DNA of 64,000 bases, taken from the NCBI GenBank assembly GCA_001695595.3, contig MBPM02000077.1, positions 1 through 64,000 of the forward strand, written 5' to 3'. Under the pieces are notes generated by a model. It was not told where the DNA came from. It did not search any database and saw nothing but the letters and a program-made list of their open reading frames with translations. Position 1 is the stretch's first letter. Every line of letters starts with the position of its first letter. Shown here one piece after another: positions 45,801 through 57,364 of this stretch. The stretch comes from Plasmopara viticola. Taxonomy: Eukaryota > Oomycota > Peronosporomycetes > Peronosporales > Peronosporaceae. Made by a program: the position numbers and the translations under genes.

Positions 45801-48800
45801 TAACACCGGTTTCGTTGCCCACACCATCGCTTTCGCTGCCGCTCCAGTGCCTGTTAGCCAGCCAGTGACCCCTGCTTCGCTTCCAACGACGACGTTGCCC
45901 CAGTCATCGCCAGTAACACCGGTTTCGTTGCCCACACCATCGCTTTCGCTGCCGCTCCAGTGCCTGTTAGCCAGCCAGTGACCCCTGCTTCGCTTCCAAC
46001 GACGACGTTGCCCCAGTCATCGCCAGTAACACCGGTTTCGTTGCCCACACCATCGCTTTCGCTGCCGCTCCAGTGCCTGTTAGCCAGCCAGTGACCCCTG
46101 CTTCGCTTCCAACGACGACGTTGCCCCAGTCATCGCCAGTAACACCGGTTTCGTTGCCCACACCATCGCTTTCGCTGCCGCTCCAGTGCCTGTTAGCCAG
46201 CCAGTGACCCCTGCTTCGCTTCCAACGACGACGTTGCCCCAGTCATCGCCAGTAACACCGGTTTCGTTGCCCACACCATCGCTTTCGCTGCCGCTCCAGT
46301 GCCTGTAGCCAGCCAGTGACCCCTGCTTCGCTTCCAACGACGACGTTGCCCCAGTCATCGCCAGTAACACCGGTTTCGTTGCCCACACCATCGCTTTCGC
46401 TGCCGCTCCAGTGCCTGTTAGCCAGCCAGTGACCCCTGCTTCGCTTCCAACGACGACGTTGCCCCAGTCATCGCCAGTAACACCGGTTTCGTTGCCCACA
46501 CCATCGCTTTCGCTGCCGCTCCAGTGCCTGTTAGCCAGCCAGTGACCCCTGCTTCGCTTCCAACGACGACGTTGCCCCAGTCATCGCCAGTAACACCGGT
46601 TTCGTTGCCCACACCATCGCTTTCGCTGCCGCTCCAGTGCCTGTAGCCAGCCAGTGACCCCTGCTTCGCTTCCAACGACGACGTTGCCCCAGTCATCGCC
46701 AGTAACACCGGTTTCGTTGCCCACACCATCGCTTTCGCTGCCGCTCCAGTGCCTGTTAGCCAGCCAGTGACCCCTGCTTCGCTTCCAACGACGACGTTGC
46801 CCCAGTCATCGCCAGTAACACCGGTTTCGTTGCCCACACCATCGCTTTCGCTGCCGCTCCAGTGCCTGTTAGCCAGCCAGTGACCCCTGCTTCGCTTCCA
46901 ACGACGACGTTGCCCCAGTCATCGCCAGTAACACCGGTTTCGTTGCCCACACCATCGCTTTCGCTGCCGCTCCAGTGCCTGTTAGCCAGCCAGTGACCCC
47001 TGCTTCGCTTCCAACGACGACGTTGCCCCAGTCATCGCCAGTAACACCGGTTTCGTTGCCCACACCATCGCTTTCGCTGCCGCTCCAGTGCCTGTTAGCC
47101 AGCCAGTGACCCCTGCTTCGCTTCCAACGACGACGTTGCCCCAGTCATCGCCAGTAACACCGGTTTCGTTGCCCACACCATCGCTTTCGCTGCCGCTCCA
47201 GTGCCTGTTAGCCAGCCAGTGACCCCTGCTTCGCTTCCAACGACGACGTTGCCCCAGTCATCGCCAGTAACACCGGTTTCGTTGCCCACACCATCGCTTT
47301 CGCTGCCGCTCCAGTGCCTGTTAGCCAGCCAGTGACCCCTGCTTCGCTTCCAACGACGACGTTGCCCCAGTCATCGCCAGTAACACCGGTTTCGTTGCCC
47401 ACACCATCGCTTTCGCTGCCGCTCCAGTGCCTGTTAGCCAGCCAGTGACCCCTGCTTCGCTTCCAACGACGACGTTGCCCCAGTCATCGCCAGTAACACC
47501 GGTTTCGTTGCCCACACCATCGCTTTCGCTGCCGCTCCAGTGCCTGTTAGCCAGCCAGTGACCCCTGGTTCGCTTCCAACGACGACGTTGCCCCAGTCAT
47601 CGCCAGTAACACCGGTTTCGTTGCCCACACCATCGCTTTCGCTGCCGCTCCAGTGCCTGTAGCCAGCCAGTGACCCCTGCTTCGCTTCCAACGACGACGT
47701 TGCCCCAGTCATCGCCAGTAACACCGGTTTCGTTGCCCACACCATCGCTTTCGCTGCCGCTCCAGTGCCTGTTAGCCAGCCAGTGACCCCTGCTTCGCTT
47801 CCAACGACGACGTTGCCCCAGTCATCGCCAGTAACACCGGTTTCGTTGCCCACACCATCGCTTTCGCTGCCGCTCCAGTGCCTGTAGCCAGCCAGTGACC
47901 CCTGCTTCGCTTCCAACGACGACGTTGCCCCAGTCATCGCCAGTAACACCGGTTTCGTTGCCCACACCATCGCTTTCGCTGCCGCTCCAGTGCCTGTTAG
48001 CCAGCCAGTGACCCCTGCTTCGCTTCCAACGACGACGTTGCCCCAGTCATCGCCAGTAACACCGGTTTCGTTGCCCACACCATCGCTTTCGCTGCCGCTC
48101 CAGTGCCTGTTAGCCAGCCAGTGACCCCTGCTTCGCTTCCAACGACGACGTTGCCCCAGTCATCGCCAGTAACACCGGTTTCGTTGCCCACACCATCGCT
48201 TTCGCTGCCGCTCCAGTGCCTGTAGCCAGCCAGTGACCCCTGCTTCGCTTCCAACGACGACGTTGCCCCAGTCATCGCCAGTAACACCGGTTTCGTTGCC
48301 CACACCATCGCTTTCGCTGCCGCTCCAGTGCCTGTAGCCAGCCAGTGACCCCTGCTTCGCTTCCAACGACGACGTTGCCCCAGTCATCGCCAGTAACACC
48401 GGTTTCGTTGCCCACACCATCGCTTTCGCTGCCGCTCCAGTGCCTGTTAGCCAGCCAGTGACCCCTGCTTCGCTTCCAACGACGACGTTGCCCCAGTCAT
48501 CGCCAGTAACACCGGTTTCGTTGCCCACACCATCGCTTTCGCTGCCGCTCCAGTGCCTGTTAGCCAGCCAGTGACCCCTGCTTCGCTTCCAACGACGACG
48601 TTGCCCCAGTCATCGCCAGTAACACCGGTTTCGTTGCCCACACCATCGCTTTCGCTGCCGCTCCAGTGCCTGTTAGCCAGCCAGTGACCCCTGCTTCGCT
48701 TCCAACGACGACGTTGCCCCAGTCATCGCCAGTAACACCGGTTTCGTTGCCCACACCATCGCTTTCGCTGCCGCTCCAGTGCCTGTAGCCAGCCAGTGAC

Positions 48801-51800
48801 CCCTGCTTCGCTTCCAACGACGACGTTGCCCCAGTCATCGCCAGTAACACCGGTTTCGTTGCCCACACCATCGCTTTCGCTGCCGCTCCAGTGCCTGTAG
48901 CCAGCCAGTGACCCCTGCTTCGCTTCCAACGACGACGTTGCCCCAGTCATCGCCAGTAACACCGGTTTCGTTGCCCACACCATCGCTTTCGCTGCCGCTC
49001 CAGTGCCTGTAGCCAGCCAGTGACCCCTGCTTCGCTTCCAACGACGACGTTGCCCCAGTCATCGCCAGTAACACCGGTTTCGTTGCCCACACCATCGCTT
49101 TCGCTGCCGCTCCAGTGCCTGTTAGCCAGCCAGTGACCCCTGCTTCGCTTCCAACGACGACGTTGCCCCAGTCATCGCCAGTAACACCGGTTTCGTTGCC
49201 CACACCATCGCTTTCGCTGCCGCTCCAGTGCCTGTAGCCAGCCAGTGACCCCTGCTTCGCTTCCAACGACGACGTTGCCCCAGTCATCGCCAGTAACACC
49301 GGTTTCGTTGCCCACACCATCGCTTTCGCTGCCGCTCCAGTGCCTGTAGCCAGCCAGTGACCCCTGCTTCGCTTCCAACGACGACGTTGCCCCAGTCATC
49401 GCCAGTAACACCGGTTTCGTTGCCCACACCATCGCTTTCGCTGCCGCTCCAGTGCCTGTAGCCAGCCAGTGACCCCTGCTTCGCTTCCAACGACGACGTT
49501 GCCCCAGTCATCGCCAGTAACACCGGTTTCGTTGCCCACACCATCGCTTTCGCTGCCGCTCCAGTGCCTGTTAGCCAGCCAGTGACCCCTGCTTCGCTTC
49601 CAACGACGACGTTGCCCCAGTCATCGCCAGTAACACCGGTTTCGTTGCCCACACCATCGCTTTCGCTGCCGCTCCAGTGCCTGTTAGCCAGCCAGTGACC
49701 CCTGCTTCGCTTCCAACGACGACGTTGCCCCAGTCATCGCCAGTAACACCGGTTTCGTTGCCCACACCATCGCTTTCGCTGCCGCTCCAGTGCCTGTTAG
49801 CCAGCCAGTGACCCCTGCTTCGCTTCCAACGACGACGTTGCCCCAGTCATCGCCAGTAACACCGGTTTCGTTGCCCACACCATCGCTTTCGCTGCCGCTC
49901 CAGTGCCTGTTAGCCAGCCAGTGACCCCTGCTTCGCTTCCAACGACGACGTTGCCCCAGTCATCGCCAGTAACACCGGTTTCGTTGCCCACACCATCGCT
50001 TTCGCTGCCGCTCCAGTGCCTGTTAGCCAGCCAGTGACCCCTGCTTCGCTTCCAACGACGACGTTGCCCCAGTCATCGCCAGTAACACCGGTTTCGTTGC
50101 CCACACCATCGCTTTCGCTGCCGCTCCAGTGCCTGTAGCCAGCCAGTGACCCCTGCTTCGCTTCCAACGACGACGTTGCCCCAGTCATCGCCAGTAACAC
50201 CGGTTTCGTTGCCCACACCATCGCTTTCGCTGCCGCTCCAGTGCCTGTTAGCCAGCCAGTGACCCCTGCTTCGCTTCCAACGACGACGTTGCCCCAGTCA
50301 TCGCCAGTAACACCGGTTTCGTTGCCCACACCATCGCTTTCGCTGCCGCTCCAGTGCCTGTTAGCCAGCCAGTGACCCCTGCTTCGCTTCCAACGACGAC
50401 GTTGCCCCAGTCATCGCCAGTAACACCGGTTTCGTTGCCCACACCATCGCTTTCGCTGCCGCTCCAGTGCCTGTAGCCAGCCAGTGACCCCTGCTTCGCT
50501 TCCAACGACGACGTTGCCCCAGTCATCGCCAGTAACACCGGTTTCGTTGCCCACACCATCGCTTTCGCTGCCGCTCCAGTGCCTGTAGCCAGCCAGTGAC
50601 CCCTGCTTCGCTTCCAACGACGACGTTGCCCCAGTCATCGCCAGTAACACCGGTTTCGTTGCCCACACCATCGCTTTCGCTGCCGCTCCAGTGCCTGTAG
50701 CCAGCCAGTGACCCCTGCTTCGCTTCCAACGACGACGTTGCCCCAGTCATCGCCAGTAACACCGGTTTCGTTGCCCACACCATCGCTTTCGCTGCCGCTC
50801 CAGTGCCTGTTAGCCAGCCAGTGACCCCTGCTTCGCTTCCAACGACGACGTTGCCCCAGTCATCGCCAGTAACACCGGTTTCGTTGCCCACACCATCGCT
50901 TTCGCTGCCGCTCCAGTGCCTGTTAGCCAGCCAGTGACCCCTGCTTCGCTTCCAACGACGACGTTGCCCCAGTCATCGCCAGTAACACCGGTTTCGTTGC
51001 CCACACCATCGCTTTCGCTGCCGCTCCAGTGCCTGTAGCCAGCCAGTGACCCCTGCTTCGCTTCCAACGACGACGTTGCCCCAGTCATCGCCAGTAACAC
51101 CGGTTTCGTTGCCCACACCATCGCTTTCGCTGCCGCTCCAGTGCCTGTAGCCAGCCAGTGACCCCTGCTTCGCTTCCAACGACGACGTTGCCCCAGTCAT
51201 CGCCAGTAACACCGGTTTCGTTGCCCACACCATCGCTTTCGCTGCCGCTCCAGTGCCTGTAGCCAGCCAGTGACCCCTGCTTCGCTTCCAACGACGACGT
51301 TGCCCCAGTCATCGCCAGTAACACCGGTTTCGTTGCCCACACCATCGCTTTCGCTGCCGCTCCCAGTGCCTGTTAGCCAGCCAGTGACCCCTGCTTCGCT
51401 TCCAACGACGACGTTGCCCCAGTCATCGCCAGTAACACCGGTTTCGTTGCCCACACCATCGCTTTCGCTGCCGCTCCAGTGCCTGTAGCCAGCCAGTGAC
51501 CCCTGCTTCGCTTCCAACGACGACGTTGCCCCAGTCATCGCCAGTAACACCGGTTTCGTTGCCCACACCATCGCTTTCGCTGCCGCTCCAGTGCCTGTAG
51601 CCAGCCAGTGACCCCTGCTTCGTTCCAACGACGACGTTGCCCCAGTCATCGCCAGTAACACCGGTTTCGTTGCCCACACCATCGCTTTCGCTGCCGCTCC
51701 AGTGCCTGTAGCCAGCCAGTGACCCCTGCTTCGCTTCCAACGACGACGTTGCCCCAGTCATCGCCAGTAACACCGGTTTCGTTGCCCACACCATCGCTTT

Positions 51801-54800
51801 CGCTGCCGCTCCAGTGCCTGTAGCCAGCCAGTGACCCCTGCTTCGCTTCCAACGACGACGTTGCCCCAGTCATCGCCAGTAACACCGGTTTCGTTGCCCA
51901 CACCATCGCTTTCGCTGCCGCTCCCAGTGCCGGTAAGCCAGCCAGTGACCCCTGCTTCGCTTCCAACGACGACGTTGCCCCAGTCATCGCCAGTAACACC
52001 GGTTTCGTTGCCCACACCATCGCTTTCGCTGCCGCTCCAGTGCCTGTAGCCAGCCAGTGACCCCTGCTTCGCTTCCAACGACGACGTTGCCCCAGTCATC
52101 GCCAGTAACACCGGTTTCGTTGCCCACACCATCGCTTTCGCTGCCGCTCCAGTGCCTGTAGCCAGCCAGTGACCCCTGCTTCGCTTCCAACGACGACGTT
52201 GCCCCAGTCATCGCCAGTAACACCGGTTTCGTTGCCCACACCATCGCTTTCGCTGCCGCTCCCAGTGCCGGTTAGCCAGCCAGTGACCCCTGCTTCGCTT
52301 CCAACGACGACGTTGCCCCAGTCATCGCCAGTAACACCGGTTTCGTTGCCCACACCATCGCTTTCGCTGCCGCTCCAGTGCCTTAGCCAGCCAGTGACCC
52401 CTGCTAGTGCCAGCCAGCCAGTGACCCCTGCTTCGCTTCCAACGACGACGTTGCCCCAGTCATCGCCAGTAACACCGGTTTCGTTGCCCACACCATCGCT
52501 TTCGCTGCCGCTCCAGTGCCTGTAGCCAGCCAGTGACCCCTGCTTCGCTTCCAACGACGACGTTGCCCCAGTCATCGCCAGTAACACCGGTTTCGTTGCC
52601 CACACCATCGCTTTCGCTGCCGCTCCAGTGCCTGTAGCCAGCCAGTGACCCCTGCTTCGCTTCCAACGACGACGTTGCCCCAGTCATCGCCAGTAACACC
52701 GGTTTCGTTGCCCACACCATCGCTTTCGCTGCCGCTCCAGTGCCTGTAGCCAGCCAGTGACCCCTGCTTCGCTTCCAACGACGACGTTGCCCCAGTCATC
52801 GCCAGTAACACCGGTTTCGTTGCCCACACCATCGCTTTCGCTGCCGCTCCAGTGCCTGTAGCCAGCCAGTGACCCCTGCTTCGCTTCCAACGACGACGTT
52901 GCCCCAGTCATCGCCAGTAACACCGGTTTCGTTGCCCACACCATCGCTTTCGCTGCCGCTCCAGTGCCTGTAGCCAGCCAGTGACCCCTGCTTCGCTTCC
53001 AACGACGACGTTGCCCCAGTCATCGCCAGTAACACCGGTTTCGTTGCCCACACCATCGCTTTCGCTGCCGCTCCAGTGCCTGTAGCCAGCCAGTGACCCC
53101 TGCTTCGCTTCCAACGACGACGTTGCCCCAGTCATCGCCAGTAACACCGGTTTCGTTGCCCACACCATCGCTTTCGCTGCCGCTCCAGTGCCTGCTAGCC
53201 AGCCAGTGACCCCTGCTTCGGTTCCAACGACGACGTTGCCCCAGTCATCGCCAGTAACACCGGTTTCGTTGCCCACACCATCGCTTTCGCTGCCGCTCCA
53301 GTGCCTGCTAGCCAGCCAGTGACCCCTGCTTCGGTTCCAACGACGACGTTGCCCCAGTCATCGCCAGTAACACCGGTTTCGTTGCCCACACCATCGCTTT
53401 CGCTGCCGCTCGCAGTGCCTGCTAGCCAGCCAGTGACCCCTGCTTCGGTTCCAACGACGACGTTGCCCCAGTCATCGCCAGTAACACCGGTTTCGTTGCC
53501 CACACCATCGCTTTCGCTGCCGCTCGCAGTGCCTGCTAGCCAGCCAGTGACCCCTGCTTCGGTTCCAACGACGACGTTGCCCCAGTCATCGCCAGTAACA
53601 CCGGTTTCGTTGCCCACACCATCGCTTTCGCTGCCGCTCGCAGTGCCTGCAGCCAGCCAGTGACCCCTGCTTCGGTTCCAACGACGACGTTGCCCCAGTC
53701 ATCGCCAGTAACACCGGTTTCGTTGCCCACACCATCGCTTTCGCTGCCGCTCGCAGTGCCTGCAAGCCAGCCAGTGACCCCTGCTTCGGTTCCAACGACG
53801 ACGTTGCCCCAGTCATCGCCAGTAACACCGGTTTCGTTGCCCACACCATCGCTTTCGCTGCCGCTCGCAGTGCCTGCTAGCCAGCCAGTGACCCCTGCTT
53901 CGGTTCCAACGACGACGTTGCCCCAGTCATCGCCAGTAACACCGGTTTCGTTGCCCACACCATCGCTTTCGCTGCCGCTCGCAGTGCCTGCTAGCCAGCC
54001 AGTGACCCCTGCTTCGCTTCCAACGACGACGTTGCCCCAGTCATCGCCAGTAACACCGGTTTCGTTGCCCACACCATCGCTTTCGCTGCCGCTCGCAGTG
54101 CCTGCTAGCCAGCCAGTGACCCCTGCTTCGGTTCCAACGACGACGTTGCCCCAGTCATCGCCAGTAACACCGGTTTCGTTGCCCACACCATCGCTTTCGC
54201 TGCCGCTCGCAGTGCCTGCTAGCCAGCCAGTGACCCCTGCTTCGGTTCCAACGACGACGTTGCCCCAGTCATCGCCAGTAACACCGGTTTCGTTGCCCAC
54301 ACCATCGCTTTCGCTGCCGCTCGCAGTGCCTGCTAGCCAGCCAGTGACCCCTGCTTCGGTTCCAACGACGACGTTGCCCCAGTCATCGCCAGTAACACCG
54401 GTTTCGTTGCCCACACCATCGCTTTCGCTGCCGCTCGCAGTGCCTGCTAGCCAGCCAGTGACCCCTGCTTCGGTTCCAACGACGACGTTGCCCCAGTCAT
54501 CGCCAGTAACACCGGTTTCGTTGCCCACACCATCGCTTTCGCTGCCGCTCGCAGTGCCTGCTAGCCAGCCAGTGACCCCTGCTTCGGTTCCAACGACGAC
54601 GTTGCCCCAGTCATCGCCAGTAACACCGGTTTCGTTGCCCACACCATCGCTTTCGCTGCCGCTCGCAGTGCCTGCTAGCCAGCCAGTGACCCCTGCTTCG
54701 GTTCCAACGACGACGTTGCCCCAGTCATCGCCAGTAACACCGGTTTCGTTGCCCACACCATCGCTTTCGCTGCCGCTCGCAGTGCCTGCTAGCCAGCCAG

Positions 54801-57141
54801 TGACCCCTGCTTCGGTTCCAACGACGACGTTGCCCCAGTCATCGCCAGTAACACCGGTTTCGTTGCCCACACCATCGCTTTCGCTGCCGCTCGCAGTGCC
54901 TGCTAGCCAGCCAGTGACCCCTGCTTCGGTTCCAACGACGACGTTGCCCCAGTCATCGCCAGTAACACCGGTTTCGTTGCCCACACCATCGCTTTCGCTG
55001 CCGCTCGCAGTGCCTGCTAGCCAGCCAGTGACCCCTGCTTCGGTTCCAACGACGACGTTGCCCCAGTCATCGCCAGTAACACCGGTTTCGTTGCCCACAC
55101 CATCGCTTTCGCTGCCGCTCGCAGTGCCTGCTAGCCAGCCAGTGACCCCTGCTTCGGTTCCAACGACGACGTTGCCCCAGTCATCGCCAGTAACACCGGT
55201 TTCGTTGCCCACACCATCGCTTTCGCTGCCGCTCGCAGTGCCTGCTAGCCAGCCAGTGACCCCTGCTTCGGTTCCAACGACGACGTTGCCCCAGTCATCG
55301 CCAGTAACACCGGTTTCGTTGCCCACACCATCGCTTTCGCTGCCGCTCGCAGTGCCTGCTAGCCAGCCAGTGACCCCTGCTTCGGTTCCAACGACGACGT
55401 TGCCCCAGTCATCGCCAGTAACACCGGTTTCGTTGCCCACACCATCGCTTTCGCTGCCGCTCGCAGTGCCTGCTAGCCAGCCAGTGACCCCTGCTTCGGT
55501 TCCAACGACGACGTTGCCCCAGTCATCGCCAGTAACACCGGTTTCGTTGCCCACACCATCGCTTTCGCTGCCGCTCGCAGTGCCTGCTAGCCAGCCAGTG
55601 ACCCCTGCTTCGGTTCCAACGACGACGTTGCCCCAGTCATCGCCAGTAACACCGGTTTCGTTGCCCACACCATCGCTTTCGCTGCCGCTCGCAGTGCCTG
55701 CTAGCCAGCCAGTGACCCCTGCTTCGGTTCCAACGACGACGTTGCCCCAGTCATCGCCAGTAACACCGGTTTCGTTGCCCACACCATCGCTTTCGCTGCC
55801 GCTCGCAGTGCCTGCTAGCCAGCCAGTGACCCCTGCTTCGGTTCCAACGACGACGTTGCCCCAGTCATCGCCAGTAACACCGGTTTCGTTGCCCACACCA
55901 TCGCTTTCGCTGCCGCTCGCAGTGCCTGCTAGCCAGCCAGTGACCCCTGCTTCGGTTCCAACGACGACGTTGCCCCAGTCATCGCCAGTAACACCGGTTT
56001 CGTTGCCCACACCATCGCTTTCGCTGCCGCTCGCAGTGCCTGCTAGCCAGCCAGTGACCCCTGCTTCGGTTCCAACGACGACGTTGCCCCAGTCATCGCC
56101 AGTAACACCGGTTTCGTTGCCCACACCATCGCTTTCGCTGCCGCTCGCAGTGCCTGCTAGCCAGCCAGTGACCCCTGCTTCGGTTCCAACGACGACGTTG
56201 CCCCAGTCATCGCCAGTAACACCGGTTTCGTTGCCCACACCATCGCTTTCGCTGCCGCTCGCAGTGCCTGCTAGCCAGCCAGTGACCCCTGCTTCGGTTC
56301 CAACGACGACGTTGCCCCAGTCATCGCCAGTAACACCGGTTTCGTTGCCCACACCATCGCTTTCGCTGCCGCTCGCAGTGCCTGCTAGCCAGCCAGTGAC
56401 CCCTGCTTCGGTTCCAACGACGACGTTGCCCCAGTCATCGCCAGTAACACCGGTTTCGTTGCCCACACCATCGCTTTCGCTGCCGCTCGCAGTGCCTGCT
56501 AGCCAGCCAGTGACCCCTGCTTCGGTTCCAACGACGACGTTGCCCCAGTCATCGCCAGTAACACCGGTTTCGTTGCCCACACCATCGCTTTCGCTGCCGC
56601 TCGCAGTGCCTGCTAGCCAGCCAGTGACCCCTGCTTCGGTTCCAACGACGACGTTGCCCCAGTCATCGCCAGTAACACCGGTTTCGTTGCCCACACCATC
56701 GCTTTCGCTGCCGCTCGCAGTGCCTGCTAGCCAGCCAGTGACCCCTGCTTCGGTTCCAACGACGACGTTGCCCCAGTCATCGCCAGTAACACCGGTTTCG
56801 TTGCCCACACCATCGCTTTCGCTGCCGCTCGCAGTGCCTGCTAGCCAGCCAGTGACCCCTGCTTCGGTTCCAACGACGACGTTGCCCCAGTCATCGCCAG
56901 TAACACCGGTTTCGTTGCCCACACCATCGCTTTCGCTGCCGCTCGCAGTGCCTGCAAGCCAGCCAGTGACCCCTGCTTCGGTTCCAACGACGACGTTGCC
57001 CCAGTCATCGCCAGTAACACCGGTTTCGTTGCCCACACCATCGCTTTCGCTGCCGCTCGCAGTGCCTGCTAGCCAGCCAGTGACCCCTGCTTCGGTTCCA
57101 ACGACGACGTTGCCCCAGTCATCGCCAGTAACACCGGTTCC
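37911..57141 (+). repeat. 114-bp coding minisatellite (~170 copies)
   Basis: 19.2 kb of head-to-tail 114-bp units encoding 38 residues. Three zones are visible. At 37.9-39.86 kb units are varied and in frame. At 39.86-53.2 kb most units are 113 or 112 bp, lacking a C (CTCCCAG to CTCCAG) and/or a T (TGTTAGCC to TGTAGCC). At 53.2-57.1 kb units are nearly identical 114-mers, with CTCGCAG and TGCTAGCC at those two sites. Confidence 0.93.
39884..53659 (+). pseudogene. Frameshifted middle of the giant mucin-like gene
   Basis: About 118 repeat units continue the gene at 34058, but 1- or 2-base deletions in most of them break the frame repeatedly. In one alternate frame the CCAGTGACC of each unit gives an immediate TGA. 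Short in-frame runs remain, for example 41464-42261 and 53301-53663. No substitution-type stops are seen; the damage is confined to two homopolymer sites per unit. It may be true decay or consensus error. Confidence 0.6.
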
Positions 57142-57364
57142 GTCTTCTATACCCTCGCTATCACTGCCAACTCCACTGCCTGTACAAACAGTGGCTCCGT
57201 CCCCGCTGCAACCTGTCTCGTCACCCGTAACATTGCCTCTACAACCGCTTGCATCGCCCGTGACTACTCAGTCTCCGACAGTGGCTCCCACCACGGCTCC
57301 AAGGCTTTCGTTGCCTCCCGTTGTACGACCAGTGTTCCGATCTCGTCGATTGCGCAGTTACTAA
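53660..57364 (+). CDS. Giant mucin-like protein, 3' open part
   Basis: A 1,234-codon frame in the same repeat frame as the gene at 34058. It holds over 30 near-identical 38-residue units (SQPVTPASVPTTTLPQ type) and then a unique Pro/Ser/Thr-rich tail (VQTVAPSPLQPVSSPVT...) ending in basic PVFRSRRLRSY and TAA at 57362. The ATG at 53660 is only the first after a 1-base deletion near 53650 (CCTGCAGCC instead of CCTGCTAGCC), so it is not a believable start. This is best read as the C-terminal end of one gene spanning 34058-57364, about 7,700 codons if intact. No transmembrane segment, GPI-type tail or PAN module is evident. Confidence 0.6.
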   Translation: MTPASVPTTTLPQSSPVTPVSLPTPSLSLPLAVPASQPVTPASVPTTTLPQSSPVTPVSLPTPSLSLPLAVPASQPVTPASVPTTTLPQSSPVTPVSLPTPSLSLPLAVPASQPVTPASLPTTTLPQSSPVTPVSLPTPSLSLPLAVPASQPVTPASVPTTTLPQSSPVTPVSLPTPSLSLPLAVPASQPVTPASVPTTTLPQSSPVTPVSLPTPSLSLPLAVPASQPVTPASVPTTTLPQSSPVTPVSLPTPSLSLPLAVPASQPVTPASVPTTTLPQSSPVTPVSLPTPSLSLPLAVPASQPVTPASVPTTTLPQSSPVTPVSLPTPSLSLPLAVPASQPVTPASVPTTTLPQSSPVTPVSLPTPSLSLPLAVPASQPVTPASVPTTTLPQSSPVTPVSLPTPSLSLPLAVPASQPVTPASVPTTTLPQSSPVTPVSLPTPSLSLPLAVPASQPVTPASVPTTTLPQSSPVTPVSLPTPSLSLPLAVPASQPVTPASVPTTTLPQSSPVTPVSLPTPSLSLPLAVPASQPVTPASVPTTTLPQSSPVTPVSLPTPSLSLPLAVPASQPVTPASVPTTTLPQSSPVTPVSLPTPSLSLPLAVPASQPVTPASVPTTTLPQSSPVTPVSLPTPSLSLPLAVPASQPVTPASVPTTTLPQSSPVTPVSLPTPSLSLPLAVPASQPVTPASVPTTTLPQSSPVTPVSLPTPSLSLPLAVPASQPVTPASVPTTTLPQSSPVTPVSLPTPSLSLPLAVPASQPVTPASVPTTTLPQSSPVTPVSLPTPSLSLPLAVPASQPVTPASVPTTTLPQSSPVTPVSLPTPSLSLPLAVPASQPVTPASVPTTTLPQSSPVTPVSLPTPSLSLPLAVPASQPVTPASVPTTTLPQSSPVTPVSLPTPSLSLPLAVPASQPVTPASVPTTTLPQSSPVTPVSLPTPSLSLPLAVPASQPVTPASVPTTTLPQSSPVTPVSLPTPSLSLPLAVPASQPVTPASVPTTTLPQSSPVTPVSLPTPSLSLPLAVPASQPVTPASVPTTTLPQSSPVTPVSLPTPSLSLPLAVPASQPVTPASVPTTTLPQSSPVTPVSLPTPSLSLPLAVPASQPVTPASVPTTTLPQSSPVTPVSLPTPSLSLPLAVPASQPVTPASVPTTTLPQSSPVTPVPSSIPSLSLPTPLPVQTVAPSPLQPVSSPVTLPLQPLASPVTTQSPTVAPTTAPRLSLPPVVRPVFRSRRLRSY

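Noticed and set aside
53536..57036. 1,166-codon open frame on the minus strand
   Set aside because: Same cause: antisense of identical 114-bp units; no start context or unique sequence.
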